From Pseudomonas fluvialis (lineage in GTDB: Bacteria; Pseudomonadota; Gammaproteobacteria; Pseudomonadales; Pseudomonadaceae), in contig NZ_NMQV01000024.1 in assembly GCF_002234375.1 (NCBI RefSeq), positions 124,001-188,000 on the forward strand: a stretch of DNA of 64,000 nucleotides. Direction: 5' to 3'. The position numbers and the translations under genes are program-made. Below, piece after piece: positions 56,066 through 64,000 of the stretch. The notes under the pieces were generated by a model. It made no database searches. It was not told the origin of the DNA and was given only the letters and a program-made list of their open reading frames with translations. How positions within the stretch are numbered: position 1 is the stretch's first letter; each line of letters starts with the position of its first letter.

Positions 56066-57709
56066 TCATTCCCAGAGCAGCGGCTGATCTGCCGGCAGCT
56101 GTTCGACCAACCCGGCGTAGCGCGCCTCCAGCACATTGCGGCGAATCTTCATGGTTGGCGTCATGCAGCCGTTGTCCACCGTCCAGGGTTCGCGCACCAG
56201 CACGAAATGGCTGACCCGCTCATGCGGCTCCAGATGGCTATTGAGTGCAGCCAGGTGTGCCAGCAGTTCTGCTGACACAAGCGCCTGCGCCTGCTGGCGG
56301 GCAGCCGGGGACAGTTCGATCAGCGCCAGCGGCTGGTCGAGGTTGCTGCCCATCAGACAGACCTGCTCGACCCACGGGCACTTGGCGATCTCGCCCTCGA
56401 TGGGCGCCGGCGCCACGTACTTGCCCTTGCTGGTCTTGAAGATGTCCTTGACCCGCCCGGTGATGCGCAGGTAGCCGTCGCCATCCACCGCGCCCTTGTC
56501 GCCGGTGTGCAGCCAGCCATCGCGCAGCGTCTCGGCGGTCTTCTCCGGATCGCGGTAATAGCCCTGCATCAGCGTCTGGCTGCGCAGCAGAATCTCGCCG
56601 TCCTCGGCAATGCGTAGCTCAAGGTTGGGCATCGGCCGCCCCACGCTGCCCAAACGCACCTGGCCCGGCCGGTTGAAACAGCCATAGGCGAAATGCTCGG
56701 TCATGCCATAGCCCTCGCAGATCGTCAGGCCGATGCGCTGGTACCAGGCCAGCAGCCCGGTGGAGATGGCGGCCGCGCCGGATATCAACACCCGCGCCCG
56801 GTCCAGGCCGAGCCCCGCGCGAATCTTGCGCGCCACCAGCCAGCCCAGCAGCGGGATGCCCAGCAGGCGATCCAGCCTGGCCTGCGGCAGCTTCTCCAGC
56901 ACGCCCTGCTGGAAACGCGTCCACAAGCGCGGCACCGAGAAGAACACGGTCGGCCGGACATGCCGCAGGTCGCTGGCGAAGGTCTCCAGCGACTCGACAA
57001 AGGCCACCGGTGCGCCGCTGTACAGGCTGTTGAACTGCACCAGAAAGCGCTCGGCAGCATGCGACAGCGGCAGGTAGGAAAAGAACTGGTCGCCCGCTCC
57101 GACCCCCAGCTCGCTGGTGGCCCAGGCCGCCGAACGGGCCATGGCGCCGGCCGAGAGCATCACACCCTTGGGCGCGCCAGTGGTGCCGGAGGTGTAGAGG
57201 ATCGACAGCAGCTCATCAGCCTGCTGATCGCGGGTGCCGGCCAGCGGTTGGTGACGGGCCAGCAGACTGTGCCAGTCGTGCGCCGTGGGCATGCTCGGAT
57301 AGGGCATGGCGATGCGCGTGATGTGCGGCGCGATGCCGGTGGCGAGCTTGTCCGGCTCGTCCAGCTTGCCGACCAGAATCACCTTGCAGTCGGCATGCTC
57401 CAGCACGTAGGCGATCTGCTCGGGCGCCTGCAGCGGATAGAGCGGCACGCTGACCAGCCCGGCGAGCTGGATGGCCAGGTCACTGATAAACCACTCCGCG
57501 CAGTTCTTCGCCAGCAGTGCCACCCGCTCGCCGGGCGCGCAGCCCAGCGCCAGCAAAGCACTGGCCAGGCGGCGGGCCTGCTCGTCGACCTGCCGCCAGG
57601 TGAAATCGTGCCACACACCGGCCACCGGCTGGCGCAGCCAGACGGCATCGGGCTGCTGCTGCAACCAGTGGTTGAAGCGCTGTAGCGGCAGTTGCAGAGG
57701 CTCACTCAT
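56066..57709 (-). CDS. Long-chain acyl-CoA synthetase-like AMP-binding enzyme
   Basis: A 547-residue ANL-family adenylate-forming enzyme. ATP-binding LLSILYTSGTTGAPKGVML, ICEGYGMTEHFAYGCFN, WLHTGDKGAVDGDGYLRITG, VKDIFKTSKGKYVAP with the catalytic lysine region near the C-terminus. FACL/FAA1-like rather than FadD-like in its C-terminal PAPIEGEIAKCP. Activates a carboxylic acid to its CoA ester. Placed 59 bases ahead of the racemase gene, so the two are probably one operon with the upstream dehydrogenase. Confidence 0.88.
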   Translation of the reverse strand: MSEPLQLPLQRFNHWLQQQPDAVWLRQPVAGVWHDFTWRQVDEQARRLASALLALGCAPGERVALLAKNCAEWFISDLAIQLAGLVSVPLYPLQAPEQIAYVLEHADCKVILVGKLDEPDKLATGIAPHITRIAMPYPSMPTAHDWHSLLARHQPLAGTRDQQADELLSILYTSGTTGAPKGVMLSAGAMARSAAWATSELGVGAGDQFFSYLPLSHAAERFLVQFNSLYSGAPVAFVESLETFASDLRHVRPTVFFSVPRLWTRFQQGVLEKLPQARLDRLLGIPLLGWLVARKIRAGLGLDRARVLISGAAAISTGLLAWYQRIGLTICEGYGMTEHFAYGCFNRPGQVRLGSVGRPMPNLELRIAEDGEILLRSQTLMQGYYRDPEKTAETLRDGWLHTGDKGAVDGDGYLRITGRVKDIFKTSKGKYVAPAPIEGEIAKCPWVEQVCLMGSNLDQPLALIELSPAARQQAQALVSAELLAHLAALNSHLEPHERVSHFVLVREPWTVDNGCMTPTMKIRRNVLEARYAGLVEQLPADQPLLWE

Positions 57710-57798
57710 CGCCAGATCCTTCTTGTTGTTATGGCTCGAATCACGTTACGGCTGCGTGCTATTCATTATTCGCTTGCTGCTTGTGCTTGCAGCCGATG

Positions 57799-58938
57799 CT
57801 ACAGCTTCATCCCGCGACTGATGATCTCCTTCATGATCTCCGAGGTGCCGGCGAAGATGCGCTGGATGCGCGCGTTCGCGTACATCTTGCAGATCGGGTA
57901 TTCCCACATGTAGCCCCAGCCGCCGTGCAGCTGCACGCCTTCGTCGACCACCTTGCAGAGCAGCTCGGTGGTGAACAGCTTGGCCTCGGCGGCCACCTCG
58001 GGGCTGAGCTTCTTCTGGTTGTGGTCCATCACGCAGCGGTCGGTGAACACCTGGGCCACGTCCACCTGGGTGCGCATCTCGGCCAGCTTGAAGCGGGTGT
58101 TCTGGAAGTGCGACACAGGACGACCAAAGGCCTGGCGCTCCTTCACGTAGTCGATGGTGGTCTGCAGCGCCGCCTCGGCGCCGGCGACCGCGCCGCAGGC
58201 ATTGGTCAGGCGCTCCTGGGCCAGCATGTTCATCAGGTAGAAGAAGCCGCCCTTGGCGTCGCCGAGCAGGTTGGCCTTGGGCACTTTCACGTTATTGAAG
58301 AACAGCTCGGCGGTGTCCTGGCTGTGCATGCCCAGTTTCTTCAGCTTCTTGCCACGCTCGAAGCCCTCCATGCCGCGCTCGACCAGGAACAGGCCCATGG
58401 CGTGCTTGTTGGACGGATCGGTCTTCGCCGCAACGATCACCACATCGGCCAGGTAGCCGTTGGAGATGAACACCTTGGAACCGTTCAGCTCCCAGTGGTC
58501 GCCCTTGTCCACGGCGGTGGTGCGCATGCCGGCCAGATCGGAACCCGCGCCCGGCTCGGTCATGGCCACGGCGAGGATGGTCTCGCCGCGGATGATGCCC
58601 GGCATCAGGCGGGCCTTCTGCTCGGCATTGCCGTACTCGGCGATATAGGGGCCGCACAGGGCCGAGTGCAACGGAATCATGAAACCGGCTTCGTTGATGC
58701 GCGCCAGTTCCTCGCACATGATCTGCTCGTAGCGGAAATCCTTCAGGCCCAGGCCGCCGTATTCCTCCTCGGCCCAGGGCAGCAGGAAGCCCTGCTCGCC
58801 AGCTTTGAGCCAGACCTCGCGGCTGACCATGCCGGCCTCTTCCCAGGCTTCCTGGTGCGGCACCACTTCCTTGAGCAGGAAGGCGCGGAAGGACTCGCGG
58901 AACATGTTGTGTTCGGTTTCGAAATGGGTGCGCTGCAT
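57799..58938 (-). CDS. Acyl-CoA dehydrogenase, long-chain/isovaleryl type
   Basis: 379 residues from ATG 58938 (GGAG 10 bases upstream). MTEPGAGSDLAGMRT (residues 126-140), VFISNGYLADVVIV, and C-terminal QLHGGWGYMWEYPICKMYANARIQRIFAGTSEI. The usual C-terminal catalytic glutamate is alanine (IFAGT); E255 in AGAEAALQTT lies where LCAD and isovaleryl-CoA dehydrogenase place theirs, which suggests long or branched substrates. First gene of the dehydrogenase-synthetase-racemase set. Confidence 0.88.
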   Translation of the reverse strand: MQRTHFETEHNMFRESFRAFLLKEVVPHQEAWEEAGMVSREVWLKAGEQGFLLPWAEEEYGGLGLKDFRYEQIMCEELARINEAGFMIPLHSALCGPYIAEYGNAEQKARLMPGIIRGETILAVAMTEPGAGSDLAGMRTTAVDKGDHWELNGSKVFISNGYLADVVIVAAKTDPSNKHAMGLFLVERGMEGFERGKKLKKLGMHSQDTAELFFNNVKVPKANLLGDAKGGFFYLMNMLAQERLTNACGAVAGAEAALQTTIDYVKERQAFGRPVSHFQNTRFKLAEMRTQVDVAQVFTDRCVMDHNQKKLSPEVAAEAKLFTTELLCKVVDEGVQLHGGWGYMWEYPICKMYANARIQRIFAGTSEIMKEIISRGMKL

Positions 58939-59108
58939 CGTTCGGGTCTCCGCCGGGTTGATCTGCCACGCAGGGTAGGCTGGCCGGGCAAGCGCTCTCA
59001 ATGACGCAGGTGCTCAGCCTCAATTGACCCATTCGTCCAGAGGCAAAGCGTCACGAGTCTTGCTAGGCTGCCGCCACCACAAGAAGAAACCGCTTCGACG
59101 AGTTACGC

Positions 59109-61295
59109 ATGCACCAGAGCCACGACAATAGCCCTCTGTTTAGCCGCAGCACCCTGGTCATTCTCGGCTGGCTGGCCGCCGTGCTCCTGATCGTCTGGCT
59201 GCTGCCGGCTAACAACCTGCTGAAGACCGCGGGCAACTGGTTCCCCACCTGGCTACACAGCTGCATGGAGCTGCTGGCCATCGTGGTCGCTGCGCTGGTG
59301 TTCAGCATCAGCTGGCACAGCTACCGCAGCGAGCAGGCCGGCAACCTCAGCCTGCTGGCCTGTGGCTACCTGGCGGTGGCACTGCTGGACAGCGCCCATC
59401 TGCTGTCCTATCGCGGCATGCCCGACTTCATCACCCCGTCCAGCGTGGAGAAAGCCATCGACTTCTGGTTGGCCGCCCGTCTTAGCGAAGCGCTGGTATT
59501 ACTCGGTGTGGCACTCCGTGCCTGGCGGCCGCTCACTCATCCACAGCAGCGCTACCAGTGGCTGGCGGCCACTCTGGGCGGAGTGGCCCTGATGGTTTAC
59601 CTGCGCCTCTACCAGCCACAGCTGTTTCCACGCATGTTCATCGAGGGCCAGGGTCTTACCCCGCTGAAGATTGTCATGGAGTGGCTGGTCATCGGCCTGC
59701 TGGCCTGTGCGGCCGTGGGTCTGTTGCGACGCCGTGAGCAACCCTTCGACCGCCAAGGCCTGCTGCTGGCGGTAGGCATTTCGATCCTTTCGGAGTTGTG
59801 CTTCACCGCCTACCGCAACCCGCATGATATCTACCAGTTGCTCGGCCATGCCTATAAGGTGCTGGCCTGCCTGGTGGTCTATCGAGTGGTATTCGTCTCC
59901 AGTATCCAGCAGCCGTATATCCAGCTGACCAGTGAAATCAGCGAGCGACGACGTGCCGAACAGCAGGTGGAAACCCTGTCGTTCTACGACAACCTGACCG
60001 GCCTGCCCAACCTTGAGTTGCTCCGCGACCGCACCAGCAAGGCACTCAGCACGCTGTCCCGAGATGCCCAGCAGGTCGCCCTGCTGTACATGGATATCGA
60101 CGGCTTCAAGGACGTCAACGACTCGCTGGGGCATGCCTGCGGCGACACGCTGATCCGTGAACTGGGCAGCCGCCTGCAAGGCCTGCTGCGCAGCTCCGAC
60201 ACCCTGTGTCGAGCCACCGGCGACGAATTTGTCATCCTCATGCCCGACGTCGAGAATGCCGAAAGCGTGGGCTTGCTGGCCGAACGCATCCTCAACGGCC
60301 TGCAACGCCCCTTCCTGCTGCATGGTCATCTGCAGACCATCAGCCTGTCGCTCGGCGCCGCCGTCGCCCCGCATGACGGCCAGGACTGCGAAACCCTGCT
60401 GCGCAACGCGGAAACCGCCATGTACCAGGCCAAGCAGGACGGCCGGCAAACCTGGCGATTCTTCGACAGCACGATGAACCAGCAGGCACTGGCGCGCCTG
60501 CAACTGCTCAATGATTTGCGCCAGGCAATCGCCCAGCACCAGCTGCAGCTCTACTACCAGCCGCAGATCGACCTGGCCAGTGGCCGACTGAGCGGCGTGG
60601 AAGCCCTAGTGCGCTGGCAGCACCCCGTACGCGGCATGATCTCACCCGCCGAGTTCATTCCCGCCGCCGAAGAAAGCCGGCTGATCATTCCGCTGGGCGA
60701 GTGGGTGCTGCGCCAGGCCTGCGCACAGGCAGCCAGCTGGCAGCGCCAGGGCCTGGCGCTGCCGCAAGTGGCGGTGAACATCTCGGCTATCCAGTTGCAG
60801 CACGGCCATCTCGAAGAAAGCGTGCTGCAGGCGCTGGCCGACAGACATTTACCAGCCAGCCTGCTGGAGCTGGAGATCACCGAATCAAGCTTGGTGGACA
60901 AGACCGAGCAGGTCATTGACAGCCTCAAGCGCCTGAAGGCCATGGGCGTCAACCTGTCCATCGACGACTTCGGTACCGGTTACTCCAGCCTGGCCTACCT
61001 GCAGACGCTTGCCGTGGACAAGCTGAAGATCGACCAGTCGTTCGTCCGGGACCTCACCCTCAACCAGGACAACCGCGCCATTGTCAGTGCCATTGTGCAA
61101 ATGGCGCATACCCTCGGCCTGGCCTGTATCGCCGAAGGGGTGGAAAGCCAGGACATCGCCGCCGCCCTGCATCGCCTGGGCTGCCAGCAGGCACAGGGCT
61201 ATCTGTATGCCCGGCCCCTCCCGGCTGACGAACTGCAAACACTCCTGCAGGACTGGCCGGCGGCACACTGGGCGCAAGACGGCACGACCGAATAA
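59109..61295 (+). CDS. MASE3-GGDEF-EAL c-di-GMP signalling protein
   Basis: 728 residues. About seven to eight membrane helices of MASE3 type (residues 15-265), GGDEF domain (290-450) and EAL domain (465-720). The GGDEF signature is TGDEF (370-374), a substitution that probably weakens cyclase activity. The EAL domain looks intact: E498-A-L, EITESSLV, DDFGTGYSSL, KIDQSFVRDL, EGVES and QGYLYARPL. Net phosphodiesterase function is the likeliest reading. Monocistronic, with a terminator-like hairpin after TAA. Confidence 0.9.
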   Translation: MHQSHDNSPLFSRSTLVILGWLAAVLLIVWLLPANNLLKTAGNWFPTWLHSCMELLAIVVAALVFSISWHSYRSEQAGNLSLLACGYLAVALLDSAHLLSYRGMPDFITPSSVEKAIDFWLAARLSEALVLLGVALRAWRPLTHPQQRYQWLAATLGGVALMVYLRLYQPQLFPRMFIEGQGLTPLKIVMEWLVIGLLACAAVGLLRRREQPFDRQGLLLAVGISILSELCFTAYRNPHDIYQLLGHAYKVLACLVVYRVVFVSSIQQPYIQLTSEISERRRAEQQVETLSFYDNLTGLPNLELLRDRTSKALSTLSRDAQQVALLYMDIDGFKDVNDSLGHACGDTLIRELGSRLQGLLRSSDTLCRATGDEFVILMPDVENAESVGLLAERILNGLQRPFLLHGHLQTISLSLGAAVAPHDGQDCETLLRNAETAMYQAKQDGRQTWRFFDSTMNQQALARLQLLNDLRQAIAQHQLQLYYQPQIDLASGRLSGVEALVRWQHPVRGMISPAEFIPAAEESRLIIPLGEWVLRQACAQAASWQRQGLALPQVAVNISAIQLQHGHLEESVLQALADRHLPASLLELEITESSLVDKTEQVIDSLKRLKAMGVNLSIDDFGTGYSSLAYLQTLAVDKLKIDQSFVRDLTLNQDNRAIVSAIVQMAHTLGLACIAEGVESQDIAAALHRLGCQQAQGYLYARPLPADELQTLLQDWPAAHWAQDGTTE

Positions 61296-61323
61296 GCGCC
61301 CCTGCCTGGCAGGATCGGCGCTT
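61294..61323 (+). terminator. Terminator hairpin after the GGDEF-EAL gene
   Basis: AAGCGCC (61294-61300) pairs with GGCGCTT (61317-61323), enclosing CCTGC-ctg-GCAGG (61301-61313). It overlaps the stop codon. The tail is short in U. Confidence 0.5.
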
Positions 61324-61378
61324 GTCCCGGGGCAATCCTGCCCTCTACCATCGCCCCGCCCACTCAGGAAGCTTGTGC

Positions 61379-62377
61379 ATGCGCGAACGTACCATTGCCA
61401 GCCACTTCGTCCGTGCCGCGTTGCGCGGCGCCCAGCGCCGCGGCCTGGACTGCCAGCCACTACTGCGCCAGGCCGGCATCCAGGACGCCGTGCTGCGCGA
61501 GCCGCGCGCACGGGTCGACCCGGCACAGTTCGCCCGGCTCATTCAATGCCTGTGGGAAACGCTCGACGACGAATACCTGGGGTTTGGCCGTCAGCCCAGC
61601 AAACGCGGCACCTTTGCCATGATGGGCCACACGCTGATCCATTGCCGCAGCCTGGACAAGGCGCTGCGCCGTGGCAGCCTGTTCTACGGGCTGTTTCCCG
61701 ACGCCCCCTGCATCACCCTGCAGCGTGAAGGCGACTGGGCGCGCCTGAGCGTCGATGATCAGAACCTCTGGGACCCCGACCATTTCCTCGTGGAAAGCCT
61801 GCTGGTGATCTGGCATCGCCTGGGTAGCTGGCTGATCGGCCAGCGTATCCGCCTGGAAGAAGCCACCTTTACCTATGCGCAACCGGCGCACGCCAGCGAG
61901 TACGAACTGCTGTTTCCCGGTACGCGGCGTTTCAGCGCCGGGCATACCAGTCTGCTGTTCCATGCCCGCTACCTGGACATGCCGCTGCTGCAGGACGAGC
62001 GCACCCTCAAACAGTTCCTGCAACATTCGCCGGCCGACCTGCTGGCCCGCCCCGACGCGGGCGACAGCCTGACCAGCCAGATACGTCGTTTGCTTGGCCG
62101 CGACTGCCAGCAATGGCCTGACCTGGAAAGCGTCGCCCGGCAACTGCACAGCAGCCCGCAAACCCTGCGCCGGCGCCTGCGCGAGGAAGGCTCGAGCTTT
62201 CAGGAACTCAAGGATCATCTGCGCCGCGACCTGGCGATCTATCACCTGGGACGCAACGACCTGGATATCCAGGCGATTGCCGAACAGCTGGGCTTTTCCG
62301 AGCCGTCGGCGTTCCACCGCGCCTTCAAGAAATGGACCGGCCTGACCCCCGGCGCCTACCGCGCCCAGGAAGGCTGA
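61379..62377 (+). CDS. AraC-family transcriptional regulator
   Basis: 332 residues from ATG 61379 (AGGAAG 8 bases upstream). An N-terminal effector domain of the Arabinose_bd-like type (about 20-200: CRSLDKALRRGSLFYGLF) precedes two helix-turn-helix motifs (WPDLESVARQLHSSPQTLRRRL; DIQAIAEQLGFSEPSAFHRA) ending FKKWTGLTPGAYR. Members with this layout often control lipid or hydroxy-acid catabolism, so the nearby acyl-CoA genes are candidate targets. Divergence is not direct, so this is inference. Confidence 0.88.
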   Translation: MRERTIASHFVRAALRGAQRRGLDCQPLLRQAGIQDAVLREPRARVDPAQFARLIQCLWETLDDEYLGFGRQPSKRGTFAMMGHTLIHCRSLDKALRRGSLFYGLFPDAPCITLQREGDWARLSVDDQNLWDPDHFLVESLLVIWHRLGSWLIGQRIRLEEATFTYAQPAHASEYELLFPGTRRFSAGHTSLLFHARYLDMPLLQDERTLKQFLQHSPADLLARPDAGDSLTSQIRRLLGRDCQQWPDLESVARQLHSSPQTLRRRLREEGSSFQELKDHLRRDLAIYHLGRNDLDIQAIAEQLGFSEPSAFHRAFKKWTGLTPGAYRAQEG

Positions 62378-62386
62378 ACACACGCC

Positions 62387-62419
62387 GTCAGCCAGGCGCC
62401 ACACAGGCCCCTGGCTGAC
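62387..62419. terminator. Inverted repeat between convergent araC and hiuH-like genes
   Basis: GTCAGCCAGG (62387-62396) and CCTGGCTGAC (62410-62419) are a perfect 10-base stem with a 13-base loop, 9 bases after the regulator stop and 13 before the end of the convergent gene. Probably a shared terminator. Confidence 0.55.
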
Positions 62420-62432
62420 AGCAGGTGGCGGC

Positions 62433-62843
62433 TCAGTTGCCGCGATAGGTAGAAAAGCCGTAGGGGCTGAGCAGCAGCGGGATGTGATAGTGCGCCACGC
62501 TGCCATCCACCGCGAAAATCACCGGGACTTCCGGGAAGAAACTGGTGGTCTGCTGCTGCTTGAACCAGTCGCCGGTTTTGAACGTCACCCGATAGGTGCC
62601 CGACTGCAACGCCTGCCCTTGCGGATAGAGCGCGGTAATCCGCCCCTGTTCGTTGGTCACCGCCTGGTTGAGCGCCTGCCAGCCGTTCTCGGCGTGTTTT
62701 TCCAGCGTCACGCTAACCCCGGGCGATGGCAGGCCATCCTGCAGATTGAGCACATGTACGCTCAGCGGATTACCACTGGCCATGGCCAGCGAAGACAGGC
62801 CGCACAGTGCGGCGGCAGCAAGCAGTTTGTGCAAGGTATGCAT
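62433..62843 (-). CDS. hiuH: Exported 5-hydroxyisourate hydrolase-like (transthyretin-related) protein
   Basis: 136 residues. Signal peptide to about residue 22 (LAAAALCGLSSLAMA), then the transthyretin-like fold: LSVHVLNLQDGLPSPGVSVTL, SFFPEVPVIFAVDG, AHYHIPLLLSPYGFSTYRG. The C-terminal tetrapeptide is YRGN instead of the usual YRGS. HIU hydrolases act in urate breakdown; a periplasmic form is the type linked in E. coli to the hprRS two-component genes. Downstream of the HbpS-like gene with a 14-base gap. Confidence 0.85.
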   Translation of the reverse strand: MHTLHKLLAAAALCGLSSLAMASGNPLSVHVLNLQDGLPSPGVSVTLEKHAENGWQALNQAVTNEQGRITALYPQGQALQSGTYRVTFKTGDWFKQQQTTSFFPEVPVIFAVDGSVAHYHIPLLLSPYGFSTYRGN

Positions 62844-62857
62844 GGTGAAGCGCTCCT

Positions 62858-63358
62858 TCAGTGGGTTTTGCCGAGTACTTGATCGATGGCCTGCTGCGCA
62901 CAGCGTTCGTCCATCTCCGCACCACCGGCGCCGGCCACGCCGATGGCACCGATGACCTGGCCCTGGGCCTGCAGCGGCAAACCGCCGCCCAGCAGTAACA
63001 GTTCATCGAGGGTATTGAGGTTGGCCGCCTGCGGGTTGCTACGCGCCCGTTCGGCCAGTAGGCCGGTGGGCGTCTTGGTCGACAGCGCGGTATAGGCCTT
63101 GCGCTGCGCCGCCAGGGTGTTGTGCGGACCGACGTTGTCATCACGCTGCAGAGCCACCGGGTTACCGCCACGATCGACCACCACGGCAACCGCGCTGCGC
63201 TCAGCGGCATGGCAGCTGGCCAGGGTCGCTGCAAGCAGCTGGTTGGCCAACTGCAAAGACACCTCGGGACGATTGACGATGCCGCTGTCGGCGGCCCAGG
63301 CCGAATTCAGTCCAAGGGCCAGAATGGCCAGCGACAGGCTTGCTTGACGAATGTGCAT
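62858..63358 (-). CDS. Exported HbpS/GlcG-like (DUF336) heme-binding-type protein
   Basis: 166 residues from ATG 63358 (GGAGGAG upstream), giving signal peptide IRQASLSLAILALGLNSAWA. The GlcG/HbpS fold is indicated by AVVVDRGGNPVALQRDD, RKAYTALSTKTPTG, and GGGLPLQAQGQVIGAIGVAGAGGAEMDE. Streptomyces HbpS binds heme and iron outside the cell and tunes the SenS-SenR two-component system; a related sensing or protective role is plausible here because a two-component gene diverges from it. Heme binding not proven by sequence. Confidence 0.78.
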   Translation of the reverse strand: MHIRQASLSLAILALGLNSAWAADSGIVNRPEVSLQLANQLLAATLASCHAAERSAVAVVVDRGGNPVALQRDDNVGPHNTLAAQRKAYTALSTKTPTGLLAERARSNPQAANLNTLDELLLLGGGLPLQAQGQVIGAIGVAGAGGAEMDERCAQQAIDQVLGKTH

Positions 63359-63436
63359 CACACGCTCCTCCAAGGGGGTTGTTGGTTGCCACGCCGCCAT
63401 ACTGGCGCAGCCCGCCGCACAGACCGATTGCCGGAG

Positions 63437-63454
63437 GATTACCAATTTGTAATG
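63437..63454. promoter_or_regulatory. HprR/CusR-like operator in the divergent promoter
   Basis: GATTACCAATTTGTAATG, an ATTAC-N6-GTAAT palindrome, matches at 15 of 18 positions the CATTACAAAATTGTAATG box known for E. coli HprR/CusR. It is 53 bases upstream of the response-regulator ATG and about 78 upstream of the HbpS-like start, so it can serve both sides. Confidence 0.7.
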
Positions 63455-63507
63455 GGCGGCGCGGCGCATTGCGCCTAGGCTATGCGCCAGTCTGGGAGAG
63501 AAAGACG

Positions 63508-64000
63508 ATGCGTATCCTGGTAGTGGAAGACGAAGCCAAGACAGCCGATTACCTGCGCAAGGCGCTGAGCGAGGCCGGTTATGCCGTGGAGACCGCTCAC
63601 AACGGGCTGGATGGCCAGCACCTGGCGGCAGAGTTCGAGTTCGCGCTGATCATCCTGGATGTCATGCTGCCGGGCCTGGACGGCTGGCAACTGCTGCAAC
63701 GCATCCGCCGTAGCAGCCAGGTGCCGGTGCTGTTCCTCACTGCCCGCGATGCCGTGGAGGATCGCGTCAAGGGGCTGGAACTGGGCGCCGACGACTACCT
63801 GATCAAGCCCTTCTCCTACGCCGAACTGCTGGCTCGGGTACGCAGCCTGTTGCGCCGCGGCCCCGTCCGTGAGGTGGAGCACTACCAGGTGGCCGACCTG
63901 CAACTGGACCTGCTGCGTCGCCGGGTGACGCGTAACGGCGAACGACTCACCCTGACCAACAAGGAGTTTGCCCTGCTGCACCTGCTGATCAGCCGCGAGG
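63508..64000 (+). CDS. OmpR-family response regulator, heavy-metal/HprR type (partial, runs off right edge)
   Basis: The first 164 codons; GGGAG lies about 9 bases upstream of ATG 63508. Receiver domain with E7/D8 (LVVEDEAKTADYL), phosphoacceptor D51 (IILDVMLPGLDG), T78 and K100 (DDYLIKPFSYAEL), then the start of the winged helix (LQLDLLRRRVTRNGERLTLTNKEFALL). LRRGPVREVEHYQVADLQLD is typical of the IrlR/CopR/HprR group. A sensor kinase is expected just outside the window. Which metal or oxidant it answers to cannot be read from this part. Confidence 0.9.
   Translation, partial: MRILVVEDEAKTADYLRKALSEAGYAVETAHNGLDGQHLAAEFEFALIILDVMLPGLDGWQLLQRIRRSSQVPVLFLTARDAVEDRVKGLELGADDYLIKPFSYAELLARVRSLLRRGPVREVEHYQVADLQLDLLRRRVTRNGERLTLTNKEFALLHLLISRE

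Noticed and set aside
57710..57798. GCTGC/GCAGC stem between the dehydrogenase and synthetase genes as a terminator
   Set aside because: A 5-base stem without U-tract between two same-strand, functionally linked genes; more likely transcribed through.

Overview
The window is chromosomal DNA of a Pseudomonas (gammaproteobacterium, high GC). Gene content and order over the first 17 kb (fimL, ldcA, dnaQ, rnhA, yafS-like methyltransferase, gloB, mltD, an npp/yej-type ABC transporter, fabI) and over the cobalamin block match what I know of Pseudomonas genomes. Coding density is very high, most neighbours overlap by 1-13 bases, and I see no insertion sequence, prophage, tRNA, rRNA or CRISPR array. 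This is core rather than accessory DNA; the unusual features are mostly regulatory or structural.

Layout. 1-788: 5' part of fimL, running off the left edge. 1106-5417 (minus): ldcA, dnaQ, rnhA and a methyltransferase. 5554-7989 (plus): gloB and mltD. 7977-9422 (minus): an HDOD-GAF signalling protein. 9566-17739 (plus): a five-gene peptide ABC transporter and fabI, closed by a perfect terminator palindrome. 17802-24713 (minus): an AGCS sodium/amino-acid symporter and tamB-tamA. 24817-27321 (plus): xthA, a phosphate-binding/OmpA fusion behind a Pho box, and a 52-residue ORF. 27328-30939: acyl-CoA dehydrogenase, LysR regulator, an unknown protein and a short-chain dehydrogenase. 31037-34261 (minus): M61-like metallopeptidase, ycgN, ycgL, rnd. 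34370-35853 (plus): a sulfurtransferase and a NarL-type response regulator.

35845-50231 (minus) holds a hybrid histidine kinase, a periplasmic glutathione peroxidase and a periplasmic binding protein, placed downstream of a compact cobalamin operon: btuB, a btuN-like membrane protein, cobO, cobB, bluB, cobD, cobC, cobQ, cobP, cobT, alpha-ribazole phosphatase and cobS. A sigma70-like promoter and a cobalamin riboswitch precede btuB. The set takes up corrinoid at the outer membrane, adenosylates and amidates it, and builds and attaches the aminopropanol arm and the dimethylbenzimidazole lower ligand.

50593-54675: two NlpC/P60 lipoproteins, a Tag-like glycosylase, ttcA, a DnaJ-related protein and SprT. 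A 139-bp long imperfect palindrome separates sprT from a minus-strand acyl-CoA block (alpha-methylacyl-CoA racemase, acyl-CoA synthetase, acyl-CoA dehydrogenase). Then come a MASE3-GGDEF-EAL protein and an AraC regulator (plus), an exported HIU hydrolase-like protein and an exported HbpS-like protein (minus), and, divergent from them, a heavy-metal/HprR-type response regulator that runs off the right edge. An HprR/CusR-like box lies in that divergent promoter.
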